A DNA stretch of 45,149 nucleotides from Pseudomonas sp. 14P_8.1_Bac3 (GTDB lineage Bacteria > Pseudomonadota > Gammaproteobacteria > Pseudomonadales > Pseudomonadaceae), in NCBI RefSeq assembly GCF_025466085.1, contig NZ_JANLOD010000028.1, positions 1-45,149 on the forward strand, read 5' to 3'. Below the pieces are notes generated by a model. That model ran no database searches. It worked only from the letters and a program-made list of their open reading frames with translations, and was not told the DNA's origin. Each line of letters opens with the position of its first letter. Position 1 is the first letter of the stretch. Position numbers and translations under genes: made by a program. Positions 1 through 9,600 of the stretch are shown here, one piece after another.

Positions 1-71
<71 letters not shown>

Positions 72-226
72 ACAGGGGGATATGTGTTTCAACCCGGGGG
101 CCTCCATCCACCGGTCATTCCGTCCAGCAGCGCTACTGGACCCGCGTATCTTTGGCATATGATGCCGGCCTTCGCCAAACGCCGCCCCGTGCTCGCTCCT
201 ACCGGAACAGCCAGGCAGGAGTCACC

Positions 227-1588
227 ATGCAGCTCAAACACAAAATCGTCGCGCTCGGGATTCTGCCACTGGTGCTGGCGATTGCGGTCATCTGTGCGCT
301 GGTGATTTCCCTCAATCGCCAACTGGGCGATCAACAGGCCCAACTGATCGAAGACAGCATTCTGGCGAGCAAGCGCGCCGAGCTGAAAAACTACGTGGAA
401 ATGGCCCGGAGCCTGATCGCGCCGCTGTACGACGACGGCCACGGTGACGCGCATGCCCAGCAGCAAGTGCTGGAGGAACTGCGCAAACTCAGCTTCGGCA
501 TTAACGGCTATTTCTTCGTCTACGACCGCGAAGGCCGCAGCCTGATGCACGCGCGGCAATCGGACCTGGTGGGCCAATACCTGTGGGACATGAAGGACCC
601 GCACGGTCTGCCGGTGATCCAGGCCTTGCTCAAGGCCGCACAATCCGGCGAAGGCTTCCAGCGCTACGCCTGGAACAAGCCCTCCTCCGGTCAGGTGACC
701 GACAAGCTCGCCTATGTGGTGATGCTGGATCGCTGGGGCTGGATGCTCGGCACCGGCATCTATCTCGAAGACGTTGAACGCGCGACCCAGCAGGCGCGTG
801 ACGAAGTGGCCCAGGGCATCCGCAAGACCATGCTGGCGATTGCCGCCGTGGCGCTGGTGGCGGTGCTGTTCGTGTTCGCCAGCGGCATGACCCTCAACGT
901 CAGCGAGCACCGTCTGGCTGACAAAAAACTGCAGCGCCTGACCCAGCGTATCGTCAGTCTGCAGGAGGAAGAACGCTCGCGGGTGTCCCGGGAATTGCAC
1001 GACGGCATCAGCCAGGTGCTGGTGTCGATCAAGTTCCAGTTCGAACTGGCCAGCCATGTGCTGGAGAATGGACAAGACAAAGGGCTGAGCATTCTGAAGG
1101 AGGCCACCGAGCGTCTGGGCGAAGCGATTGGCGAGGTGCGCAGCCTCTCCCACGACCTGCGCTCATCCCTGCTCGACACCCTTGGCCTGTCAGCCGCCAT
1201 TGGCCAACTCGCCGAGGAATTCGAGCAACGCAGCGGCCTCACGGTGACCTACAACGACAACGAATTCGACTGCCATCTGGTCGATGGCGCGGCGGTCTCG
1301 CTGTTCCGCATCGTGCAGGAAAGCCTGACCAATATCGAACGGCATGCGCAGGCGAAAAACGTTTCCATCAGCCTGCACGGATCTGAAGAATCCTTGCGGT
1401 TGACGGTGATCGATGACGGCGTCGGCTTCAACGTCGCCCAGGTCGAACGGCTGCATGCCGGCATTGGCTTGCGTAACATGCGTGAACGTGTCGAACATTT
1501 CGGTGGTCGGTTCGACTTGATATCGATCCCGGGAAGAAGTGAGCTGGATGTGCTGCTGCCGATGAAAATGCCCGGCGCCAAACGCTGA
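227..1588 (+). CDS. Cache-domain NarL-family sensor histidine kinase
   Basis: A 453-residue membrane sensor kinase. A transmembrane helix (about residues 8-28) is followed by a periplasmic single Cache domain (about 30-195, with the family-typical segments GYFFVYDREG and WGWMLGTGIY), a second helix (about 203-225), a HisKA_3 dimerisation domain with the phospho-accepting His258 in SRELHDGISQ, and a HATPase_c domain ending in a GIGLRNMRERV glycine box. HisKA_3 kinases pair with LuxR-type regulators, and one starts 27 bases downstream. ATG 227 is chosen because AGGAG lies a few bases upstream; the frame is open further upstream from 152 without a comparable ribosome-binding site. Cache domains usually bind small organic acids or amino acids. 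The ligand here is unknown, although the convergent 2-hydroxyacid dehydrogenase makes a carboxylate a reasonable guess. Confidence 0.9.
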   Translation: MQLKHKIVALGILPLVLAIAVICALVISLNRQLGDQQAQLIEDSILASKRAELKNYVEMARSLIAPLYDDGHGDAHAQQQVLEELRKLSFGINGYFFVYDREGRSLMHARQSDLVGQYLWDMKDPHGLPVIQALLKAAQSGEGFQRYAWNKPSSGQVTDKLAYVVMLDRWGWMLGTGIYLEDVERATQQARDEVAQGIRKTMLAIAAVALVAVLFVFASGMTLNVSEHRLADKKLQRLTQRIVSLQEEERSRVSRELHDGISQVLVSIKFQFELASHVLENGQDKGLSILKEATERLGEAIGEVRSLSHDLRSSLLDTLGLSAAIGQLAEEFEQRSGLTVTYNDNEFDCHLVDGAAVSLFRIVQESLTNIERHAQAKNVSISLHGSEESLRLTVIDDGVGFNVAQVERLHAGIGLRNMRERVEHFGGRFDLISIPGRSELDVLLPMKMPGAKR

Positions 1589-1615
1589 ACTGACCTTAAG
1601 AGTGAATTGCCCGTG

Positions 1616-2248
1616 ATGAACCTGCCCTCCCCGATCCGCGTCGCCCTGGTCGACGACCACTCTTTGGTCCGCGACGGCATCAAGGCGCTGCTGTCGGTCA
1701 TGGCCCCGCTGGAAGTGGTCGGCGAAGCCGAGAACGGTGCGGAGGCCATCGAGATGGTCGGACGCTGTCAGCCCGACCTGCTGCTGGTCGACATCAGCCT
1801 GAAGGACATGAACGGCCTGGAGCTGACCCGCTTGCTGCGCAGCCAGTACCCGGCGCTGAAAGTGCTGGTGCTGAGCATGTACGACAATTACGAATACGTC
1901 AGTGAATCCGTGCGTTCAGGGGCCAGCGGCTATGTGCTGAAAAACGCGCCGTCACGGGAAATCATCGCCGCCATCGAAGCCATTGCCAGCGGCGGCACGT
2001 TCTACAGTGCCGAAATCGCCCAGCGGCTGATCGCCGATAAAAGCACCGACAACGAGCTGACGCCCCGGGAAAGCCAGGTGCTGTACAAAATGGCCCAAGG
2101 CATGAACAACAAGGAAATGGCCCGCGACCTCGACATCAGCGTGCGCACCGTCGAAACCCATCGCCTGAGCATCCGTCGCAAGCTCAACATCGACAAACCG
2201 GCGGCACTGGTCAAATACGCGATCGATCACGGGATCATCTCCAGGTAG
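1616..2248 (+). CDS. LuxR/NarL-family response regulator
   Basis: A 210-residue DNA-binding response regulator. The N-terminal receiver has acidic-pocket residues in ALVDDHS and the phospho-acceptor Asp59 in LLLVDISL. The C-terminal LuxR helix-turn-helix (about 145-205) contains the typical LTPRESQVL and VRTVETHR segments. It is presumably phosphorylated by the Cache kinase that ends 27 bases upstream and is probably co-transcribed with it. The start is uncertain: TTG 1607, GTG 1613 and ATG 1616 are in one frame after a weak AAGAG, and ATG 1616 is preferred. Target genes cannot be read from the sequence. The gene ends 63 bases from the convergent dehydrogenase. Confidence 0.88.
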   Translation: MNLPSPIRVALVDDHSLVRDGIKALLSVMAPLEVVGEAENGAEAIEMVGRCQPDLLLVDISLKDMNGLELTRLLRSQYPALKVLVLSMYDNYEYVSESVRSGASGYVLKNAPSREIIAAIEAIASGGTFYSAEIAQRLIADKSTDNELTPRESQVLYKMAQGMNNKEMARDLDISVRTVETHRLSIRRKLNIDKPAALVKYAIDHGIISR

Positions 2249-2311
2249 GCCTCTCTCAAGTCATCCCGGCTTCCACGACATCGCCGTTCAAGCGCACCGG
2301 CCACCCTTGAT

Positions 2312-5300
2312 TCACTGCGACCAAATCAACCGCGCCAACACCACCTCCAACGGATGGCGCAGCGGCTTACCGGCCAAGCGCTTCACCTGACTGCGGCAAG
2401 AATAACCCGTTGCCAGTGCCTCACCCGGCTTGTCCAGCTTGCCGGCCCATGACTGCTCGAAAATGGCCCGCGACGTTTCCTGGTTCCGCGCTTCGTGGCC
2501 GTAGGTGCCGGACATGCCGCAGCAGCCGGTCGCCTCGGTCACCAGCTTGAGCCCCAGACGCGCAAACACCGCCGCCCATTGCGAAGTACTCGCTGGGGCA
2601 TTGGTCTTCTCAGTGCAGTGCGCCAACAACCGGTAGGTCTCGGTGGCAGGGCTCGGATTTTCCGGCAGCGCATCGATGAGCCATTCCTGCGGCAGCAAGA
2701 CCTTCGGGCAATCATCAAGCCCCGGCACTTTCTGATATTCCTGGCGATAAACCAGCGTCATCGCCGGGTCCAGCCCCACCAGTGGCACGCCGCAGTCGGC
2801 GAGGGCCTTGAGCTGATTGCCGTTGCGGATCGCCGCCTTGGCGAACGCGCCGAGGAACCCCTGCACATGCAACGGCTTGCCATTGGCGCTGTAGGGCGCG
2901 AGGAATACCCGATAACCCAACTGATGCGCCAACTGGATAAAACCCGCTAGCAACGGCGTTTCGAAGTAGCGGGTGAACGCGTCCTGTACCAGCACCACGC
3001 TGCGCTCGCGTTGCGCGGCGGTCAGTTCGCGCAAGGCCGGCACGCTGGCGACGGCGACCTTGCAGCGGGTCAACGTGGCCTGCAAGTCATGGCGATGGAT
3101 CAGCGGACTGTCGAGCATCCCGACGTGTCGTTCGAGCAGACGGCTTACCCACTTCGAGCCCATCACCGCGTTGTACAGGCCGGGAGCGTAGGCCATGTAA
3201 GGAATGGTGAACTCCAGCGAGCCAATCAGATAATCACGCAACGGACGCTGATAACGACCGTGGTACAGCTCGAGAAAACGCGAACGAAAGTCCGGCACGT
3301 TGACCTTGACCGGGCATTGTCCCGCGCAGGATTTACAGGCCAGGCAACCGGCCATCGCGTCGTAGACCTCATGGGAAAAATCCGCCTCGCCCCGCGAACG
3401 CGCGAGGTTATTGCGCAACCGCATCGGCAAGCCGCTCAACCACGCCAACCTGCCCCGCGCCGCTTGCAGCACATCGATATTGGCCGCCCCTTGCAACCGC
3501 AACCATTCTCGAATCAACGACGCCCTGCCCTTCGGCGAATGCTGGCGCTCACGAGTGGCTTTCCACGACGGGCACATCGCGTCGTTGGGGTCGTAGTTGT
3601 AGCAGGCGCCATTACCGTTGCAGTGCATGGCGGTGCCGAAACTTTGCCAGACGCGCTCGTCGATCTGCCGATCGAGATCACCGCGCAGCGTCACCTCGTT
3701 GACCTTGAGCAAACTCTCGGCGGCAGCCGGCGGCGTGCAGATCTTGCCGGGGTTGAGCTGATTGTGCGGATCGAACGCCCCCTTGAGCGATTGCAGCGCC
3801 GGGTACAACTCGCCGAAAAACCCGGGCACGTATTCCGAGCGTAAACCCTTGCCGTGCTCACCCCACAGCAACCCGCCATAACGCTGGGTCAGCGCGGCCA
3901 CAGCATCGGAAATCGGCTTGACCAGCGCGGCCTGGGCCGGGTCTTTCATGTCCAGCGCCGGGCGTACGTGCAACACCCCGCCATCGACGTGACCGAACAT
4001 GCCGTACGCCAGGTGGTAGCTGTCCAGCAATGCGCGGAACTCGGCGATGTAGTCCGCCAGTTTCTCCGGCGGCACCGCGGTGTCTTCCACGAAGGGCTGC
4101 GGACGAATCTCACCTTCAACGTTGCCCAACAGCCCGACCGAACGTTTGCGCATGGTGTAGACGCGGCTCACCGCTTCGGCGCCTTCGGCCAACGTGTGTC
4201 CGACGCGTTCAATGCTCGTGTCGGCCTGCAAGTGCGCCACAAACGCTGTCACCCGCGCGTTCACTTCAGCCACGTCGTCGCCGCTGAATTCCACCAGATT
4301 AATGCCCAGCGTCGGGCGTCCGGCGTCGCTCGGGAAATACTCGGCGACGCTGTGCCAGACGATGTCCTTCATCGCCAGCAACAACACTTTGGAGTCCACG
4401 GTTTCGATGGACAGCGGCTTGTGCGCCAGCAACGCATTGGCGTCGCGCAACGCCTCCATGAAGCTGCCGTAGCGCACGTTCACCAACACTGAATAGTTCG
4501 GAATCGGCAGCACGTTGAGCTTGGCTTCGACGATGTAGCCCAGCGAACCCTCCGCACCGCACAGCACGCTATTGAGGTTGAAGTGCCCATGTTCGTCGCG
4601 CAAGTGCGCCAGGTCGTAGCCGGTCAGGCAGCGGTTGAGCTTGGGGAATATCGATTCGATCAGTTCCGCCTGGGTTTCCTGAATGTGCCGGGCCACCCGG
4701 TACACCTCGCCGATCCGGCCGGTTTGCGCGCAGGCGCTCTCCAGCTCCGCGTCGGTCAGCGGCTGGCTGTGCAGGCGCTCACCGCCGAGCAAAACGCTGT
4801 GCAGCTCCAGCACATGATCGCGGGTCTTGCCATAGGTGCAACTGCCTTGGCCGCTGGCGTCGGTGTTGATCATGCCGCCGACGGTGGCGCGATTGGAGGT
4901 CGACAGCTCCGGGGCGAAGAACAGCCCGTGGGGCTTGAGCGCGGCATTCAGCTGGTCCTTGACCACGCCGGCCTGCACCCGCACCCAGCGCTCGGCAACG
5001 TTGATTTCGAGGATGGCGTTCATATGCCGCGACAGGTCGACCACGATGCCATCGGTCAGTGACTGGCCGTTGGTGCCGGTCCCGCCACCGCGCGGGGTCA
5101 GTTTGATCTGGCGAAAATGCGGTTCGGCCATCACGGTCGCGATGCGCACGACGTCGTCTGCATCCAGCGGAAACACCGCAGCTTGCGGCAAACGCTGGTA
5201 GATCGAATTGTCGGTGGCCAGCACGGTGCGTGTGGCGTAGTCGGCGCTGAGCTGGCCGCGGAAACCGCTGGCACGCAGGGCTTCAAGAAACTCGGGGTAG

Positions 5301-5338
5301 TCTGCCGCGAGTGCAACGGTGGGCAACTGGGCGATCAT
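2312..5338 (-). CDS. ydiJ: YdiJ-like FAD and Fe-S 2-hydroxyacid dehydrogenase
   Basis: A 1008-residue fused flavin/iron-sulfur oxidoreductase, close in length to E. coli YdiJ (1018), a D-2-hydroxyglutarate dehydrogenase. The N-terminal FAD-binding PCMH domain shows PRGGGTGTNGQSL, followed by the FAD-linked oxidase C domain, a cysteine cluster (CNGNGACYNYDPNDAMCPS), a ferredoxin-type CLACKSCAGQCP cluster, and a C-terminal cysteine-rich domain with GCCGMSGTYGHE. Electrons probably pass from the hydroxyacid to FAD, to Fe-S and on to the respiratory chain. ATG 5338 is preferred over the in-frame GTG 5368 because AGAAGAG precedes it. The exact substrate (D-2-hydroxyglutarate or D-lactate) is inferred from the family only. 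The gene is divergent from a LysR regulator that may control it. Confidence 0.87.
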   Translation of the reverse strand: MIAQLPTVALAADYPEFLEALRASGFRGQLSADYATRTVLATDNSIYQRLPQAAVFPLDADDVVRIATVMAEPHFRQIKLTPRGGGTGTNGQSLTDGIVVDLSRHMNAILEINVAERWVRVQAGVVKDQLNAALKPHGLFFAPELSTSNRATVGGMINTDASGQGSCTYGKTRDHVLELHSVLLGGERLHSQPLTDAELESACAQTGRIGEVYRVARHIQETQAELIESIFPKLNRCLTGYDLAHLRDEHGHFNLNSVLCGAEGSLGYIVEAKLNVLPIPNYSVLVNVRYGSFMEALRDANALLAHKPLSIETVDSKVLLLAMKDIVWHSVAEYFPSDAGRPTLGINLVEFSGDDVAEVNARVTAFVAHLQADTSIERVGHTLAEGAEAVSRVYTMRKRSVGLLGNVEGEIRPQPFVEDTAVPPEKLADYIAEFRALLDSYHLAYGMFGHVDGGVLHVRPALDMKDPAQAALVKPISDAVAALTQRYGGLLWGEHGKGLRSEYVPGFFGELYPALQSLKGAFDPHNQLNPGKICTPPAAAESLLKVNEVTLRGDLDRQIDERVWQSFGTAMHCNGNGACYNYDPNDAMCPSWKATRERQHSPKGRASLIREWLRLQGAANIDVLQAARGRLAWLSGLPMRLRNNLARSRGEADFSHEVYDAMAGCLACKSCAGQCPVKVNVPDFRSRFLELYHGRYQRPLRDYLIGSLEFTIPYMAYAPGLYNAVMGSKWVSRLLERHVGMLDSPLIHRHDLQATLTRCKVAVASVPALRELTAAQRERSVVLVQDAFTRYFETPLLAGFIQLAHQLGYRVFLAPYSANGKPLHVQGFLGAFAKAAIRNGNQLKALADCGVPLVGLDPAMTLVYRQEYQKVPGLDDCPKVLLPQEWLIDALPENPSPATETYRLLAHCTEKTNAPASTSQWAAVFARLGLKLVTEATGCCGMSGTYGHEARNQETSRAIFEQSWAGKLDKPGEALATGYSCRSQVKRLAGKPLRHPLEVVLARLIWSQ

Positions 5339-5496
5339 CGCAGGCGGTTCTCTTCTTGGTCTGAACACGGAAAATGCAAAACACTTGTCGCCTGGGCATT
5401 AATGGGTCAGCCTCAGGTCGTCGGCTACGCCAATGATCCTGAAGGTTCTGGCGTAGGACAAACGGATAATCCTGCCGCTATCGATGACTTTTACGA

Positions 5497-6381
5497 ATGA
5501 ATTACCGCCACCTCACTCCTTCGATGTCGTTGCTGTTGGCGTTTGAAGCCGCCGCCCGCCACGAAAGCTATACCCGCGCCGCGATGGAACTGTCGCTGAC
5601 CCAAAGTGCCGTGAGCCGCCAAGTCCAGGCGCTGGAACAGCAACTGGGCCTGACGCTGTTCCGCCGCGAAGGCCGACAAGTGCAACTGACCGATGTTGGC
5701 CGTCTCTATCAGCGAGAAATGAGTGAAGCCCTTGGACGCATCCGCAGCGCCACGTTGCAGGCCATGGCCTATCAGTCCGGCAGCGGCACCTTGCGCCTGG
5801 CCACCTTGCCGACCTTCGGCTCGAAGTGGTTGCTGCCGCGCCTGCATGATTTCTACAAAACCCATCCCGGCATGCTGGTGCACATCAATTCGCGGATCGA
5901 CGCCATCGATTTCGAAACCAGCGGCATCGATGCGGCAATCATGGTGGGAAGTGCCGACCTTCCGGGGCTGATCAGCCACCGTCTGCACACTGAAGAGCTG
6001 ATGGTGATCATCTCTCCTGAAGCCGCCGAGGCCCATGACCTGTGGACGCCGGAGCGTGTTGCGGGCCAGACGCTGCTCAACGTCGCGAGCAACGCCAACG
6101 TCTGGGGCGAGTGGTTCAGCCATCACGCCCTGCCCCATCGGATGATGCGGCTGGGGCCGAGTTTCGAACTCACCTCGCACTTGATCCAGGCCGTCAGGGC
6201 CGGTATCGGCATCGGTCTGGTGCCGCGGATTCTGGTGACCGATGAGCTGGCCAACGGCGAGCTGATCAGCCTCGGACAGCCCTTCGCCAGCCAGCGCAGT
6301 TATTACCTGGCTTACCCGCCACGCAACGAAATGCTGCCGTCACTCGTGGCGTTCCGTACCTGGCTGCTGGAACAGATATGA
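5497..6381 (+). CDS. LysR-family (GcvA-like) transcriptional regulator
   Basis: A 294-residue LysR-type regulator. The N-terminal winged helix-turn-helix (about residues 8-65) carries the signature LTQSAVSRQVQALEQQLG, followed by the substrate-binding domain starting about residue 93 (LRLATLPTFGSKWLLPRL, typical of the GcvA-like subgroup). It is divergent from the YdiJ-like dehydrogenase across 158 bases. This is the classic LysR arrangement, so autoregulation and control of the dehydrogenase are likely but not shown. No clear T-N11-A palindrome was fixed in the gap. The co-inducer is unknown. Confidence 0.9.
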   Translation: MNYRHLTPSMSLLLAFEAAARHESYTRAAMELSLTQSAVSRQVQALEQQLGLTLFRREGRQVQLTDVGRLYQREMSEALGRIRSATLQAMAYQSGSGTLRLATLPTFGSKWLLPRLHDFYKTHPGMLVHINSRIDAIDFETSGIDAAIMVGSADLPGLISHRLHTEELMVIISPEAAEAHDLWTPERVAGQTLLNVASNANVWGEWFSHHALPHRMMRLGPSFELTSHLIQAVRAGIGIGLVPRILVTDELANGELISLGQPFASQRSYYLAYPPRNEMLPSLVAFRTWLLEQI

Positions 6382-6629
6382 CCGATGCCGGGGCATAGGC
6401 AGCGGACATGCGGGAGCGCGCAGGCTCTCCTTAGGGGTTTGTGTTCGAAGGGGTGATGGCGGAATTTTGCTGTCGCTACGACATCGCCAACGCATAAACC
6501 AAATCATTGCGTGCTGCCGCATGACCCCTCTTTGACCCAAGGTCGACAAGCGGCTCCATCTCGTGAAAAATGCGCCTTTCGCTACGGGACGAAACTTCTT
6601 CCCGCGAGGCTGAGCCCACGAGGTCCTGG

Positions 6630-9600
6630 ATGTTCCCCGAGTCAACCGCACCCGACCACTTGCCCGATCACTGCATGGCGGTCCTGTACGGGTTGGTAAC
6701 GTCATTTCCCGGCAAGGGCAAGATGTCGCTGCTGAAACTGGTGCGCTCAATGGGCGTCAATGACTCCAGTGGCCGCCTGCTGGACGCCGAAACGCTGTCC
6801 GCGCTTCTTGAGTCTCTTCAGCGGGAGCACTGGATCACGTTGGAGGAGCGGCCCGAGGGCCGTTATTTCAACGTTGCGTCCGAGCGGCGCAATCGCGTGT
6901 TGCTGAGCCTGTTGGATTCACCCGATCTAGAGCGGTGGCTGCACGAGATCAAGGACGGCCTGCCCTTGCTCAGTGAATGGCAAACCCCTTCCCGCTCACG
7001 GATTTTGCAGGACCTCTGGCTGAACCTGCTCAGCGGCAACCTGGGCGGACTGGCGCAGTCGCTGCGCCTGGCGACCTATCTGTTTTTTCACCACCAGTCT
7101 CCGGCACCCCACCCGGTGCATTCGTTGACGTCCGACGCGGAAGGCCTCGAGGTGGTTGCCCGGCTCGATGCTGACATCCGCCTGTTGCTGGTGGAGGATC
7201 ATCTCAATCTGATCAATACCCAACTCGGCCCCGCCGGCCACAGCTACCCGCTGGCGCAGCGCGAGATGGAAGCTCGGCCAAACCGGATGCTGGGGTTGGA
7301 GTTGGCGCTTCAGGCGTTGTGGCGGGGAGACTGGGGCAACCTTGAACACATCGACGTGGATGAGTTGACGTTATTGCAACAAACCGTCCATCTGATGCTT
7401 CGCGGCCACGTGAGCGAGGCGCTGCGGGGGCTGCGCACCTGGCTGACCGAGATTCGCAGACTCACCAAGAAGCGCAAGATCGACCTGCCTCCCGTGCTCA
7501 ACATTTTTTACTGCCTCGCGCTGGTCGCGGAGAACGACCCACTGCAGCGTGCTTCACTCAAGCAAGCCATCGCGCTAGGCACGAAGGAAAACTACGGCGA
7601 AGCCTACAAAGAGTTACAAGGATTGTTGGAGCAAATGGCAGGAGACAAGCCGTCTCTACCATCTTTCCTGCCCTCCACGCTCAATGGCCTGGACGGTCTG
7701 GTGCGTGCCATTGCCCTGTACTGGCAGGATGCGCCTCAGGTGCGCCAGGATAAATGGCGTATCACCCTGCAGGATTATCGTGATGAACTGGCGCGGGATG
7801 AATACCTCTGGCTCGCGGCGGAGTTCGACGCGCTGATCGCCGTGCAATTCGGCCAACCCCGGCTATTCGCCGAGGTGCATCAGCGCGCTGGCTTGCAGCC
7901 CCTGGTTGGACTCTGCCAGCGCCAGGAAGCGTGGGAGCATGCCCTGAATGCGCTGAGCCAGCTCAGGCCCGGCAAGGCACCAGCCACCCTCAAGGCTGAC
8001 GAGAAAAACACGCGCCTGGCCTGGTCCATTGAACTCGATGCGTACTGGAGCAGAGTCGAACCCCGCGAACAGAAGCGCAATGCGAAGGGCCAGTGGAGCA
8101 AGGGGCGCGCGGTGGCGTTCAAGCGCCTCGTGGAAGATGTTGATCTCATGGATTTTCTCTGCGAACAGGACCGACAGACGATCGGCGCGATCCAGGTGAG
8201 CTATCACTACGGCAGACCTGAATACGAATTGGCCGCCGTTCACGCCTTGCCTCGGCTGGTCGGTCATCCCGCCGTCTACTGGCAGGACGCGCCGGACGTG
8301 CGTATCGACGTGCATGCGGGTCAGGCGGCCTTGCACCTGCAAAATCATGCCGAACAGATTCGCCTGCACCTCGAGCCACCTGGCATCGTCGAAGCGGGTG
8401 AAACCTATACGCACAAAGAAACCCCCACGCGTCTGGTGGTGTATCCCATCAACCGCGAACTGCGCAAAATCATAGACATCGTCGGCCAGGGCCTGAGCGT
8501 GCCAACATCGGCCAAGGCGCAACTGATCGAAGCAGTGAGCGCCATCGCGCCACTGTTGCCGATCCACTCGAACATCCCCGAACTCACGGGCCACCTTGAC
8601 CGAGAACCCGCCGACACCCGTCTCTACGCGCACCTGCTGCCACTGGCTGAAGGGGTGCGCCTGCAATTACTGGTACGTCCATTGGCCGACGGCAGTTGGT
8701 TCCGCCCGGGTCATGGTGCCGAGAATCTGCTGAGTGAACGGGACGGCAAGCCGCTGCAGGTCACTCGAGACCTGGCCGGTGAACGACACGTCCTGCAGCA
8801 AGTGCTGCACAGTTGTCCGGGACTCGCCTATGCCGACAGCGATGGTCAGGAGTGGCAGCTGGACCAACCCCAGCATGCTCTGCAGTTGCTCAGCGAATTG
8901 CACGCACTGGACGGTGAGCAACTGCATTGCATCTGGCCGGAAGGTGAACGCATGCGGATCAAGGCCCGCCCCGGCCTGCCCCAGCTAACGCTGGGTCTTC
9001 GCCAGCAGGGCGACTGGTTCGTTCTGCAAGGAAATATCACCCTCGACGACGGCAAGGTGTTGCAGCTCAAGGAATTGATGGAGCTGCTCAAAGCCAGTCC
9101 CGGACGCTTCCTGCGGCTCAACGAGCGTGATTGGCTGGCCCTCGACGAGAGCTTGCGCAAACGCCTCGATGAACTGGCTCACCTGACGGACCGGGTCAGC
9201 GACCAAGGCCTGCGACTCAGCGCCCTCACCTCGCCGCTGCTCGCCAGCCTGGCGCAGGAAGTCGGGCAATTCGATGCCGACGCAAACTGGCAAACGCACC
9301 TGGAAAAACTGCAATCCCTGCGCGACTACCAGCCGCTGGTGCCCGGCACCCTGCAAGCCGAACTGCGCGATTACCAGCACGATGGGTTCGTCTGGCTGGC
9401 GCGCCTTGCCCAGTGGGGCGTTGGCGCCTGCCTGGCCGACGACATGGGTCTGGGCAAGACCGTGCAGACGCTGGCCCTGCTGTTGCAGCGGGCCAGCCTT
9501 GGGCCGCAACTGGTCGTCGCTCCGACGTCGGTTACGCTCAACTGGCAAGCGGAAAGCGTACGCTTTGCGCCAAGCCTCAGATTGCGCCTCTATCAGCAGC

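Noticed and set aside
184..206. REP element just before the first kinase
   Set aside because: GTGCTCGCTCCTACC matches only one arm of the REP core. The other palindrome arm is missing, so it is at most a remnant.
5339..5496. LysR operator around ATTAATGGGTCAG
   Set aside because: An ATTAAT is present at 5399-5404 but no convincing T-N11-A dyad could be fixed, so no operator is annotated in the divergent gap.
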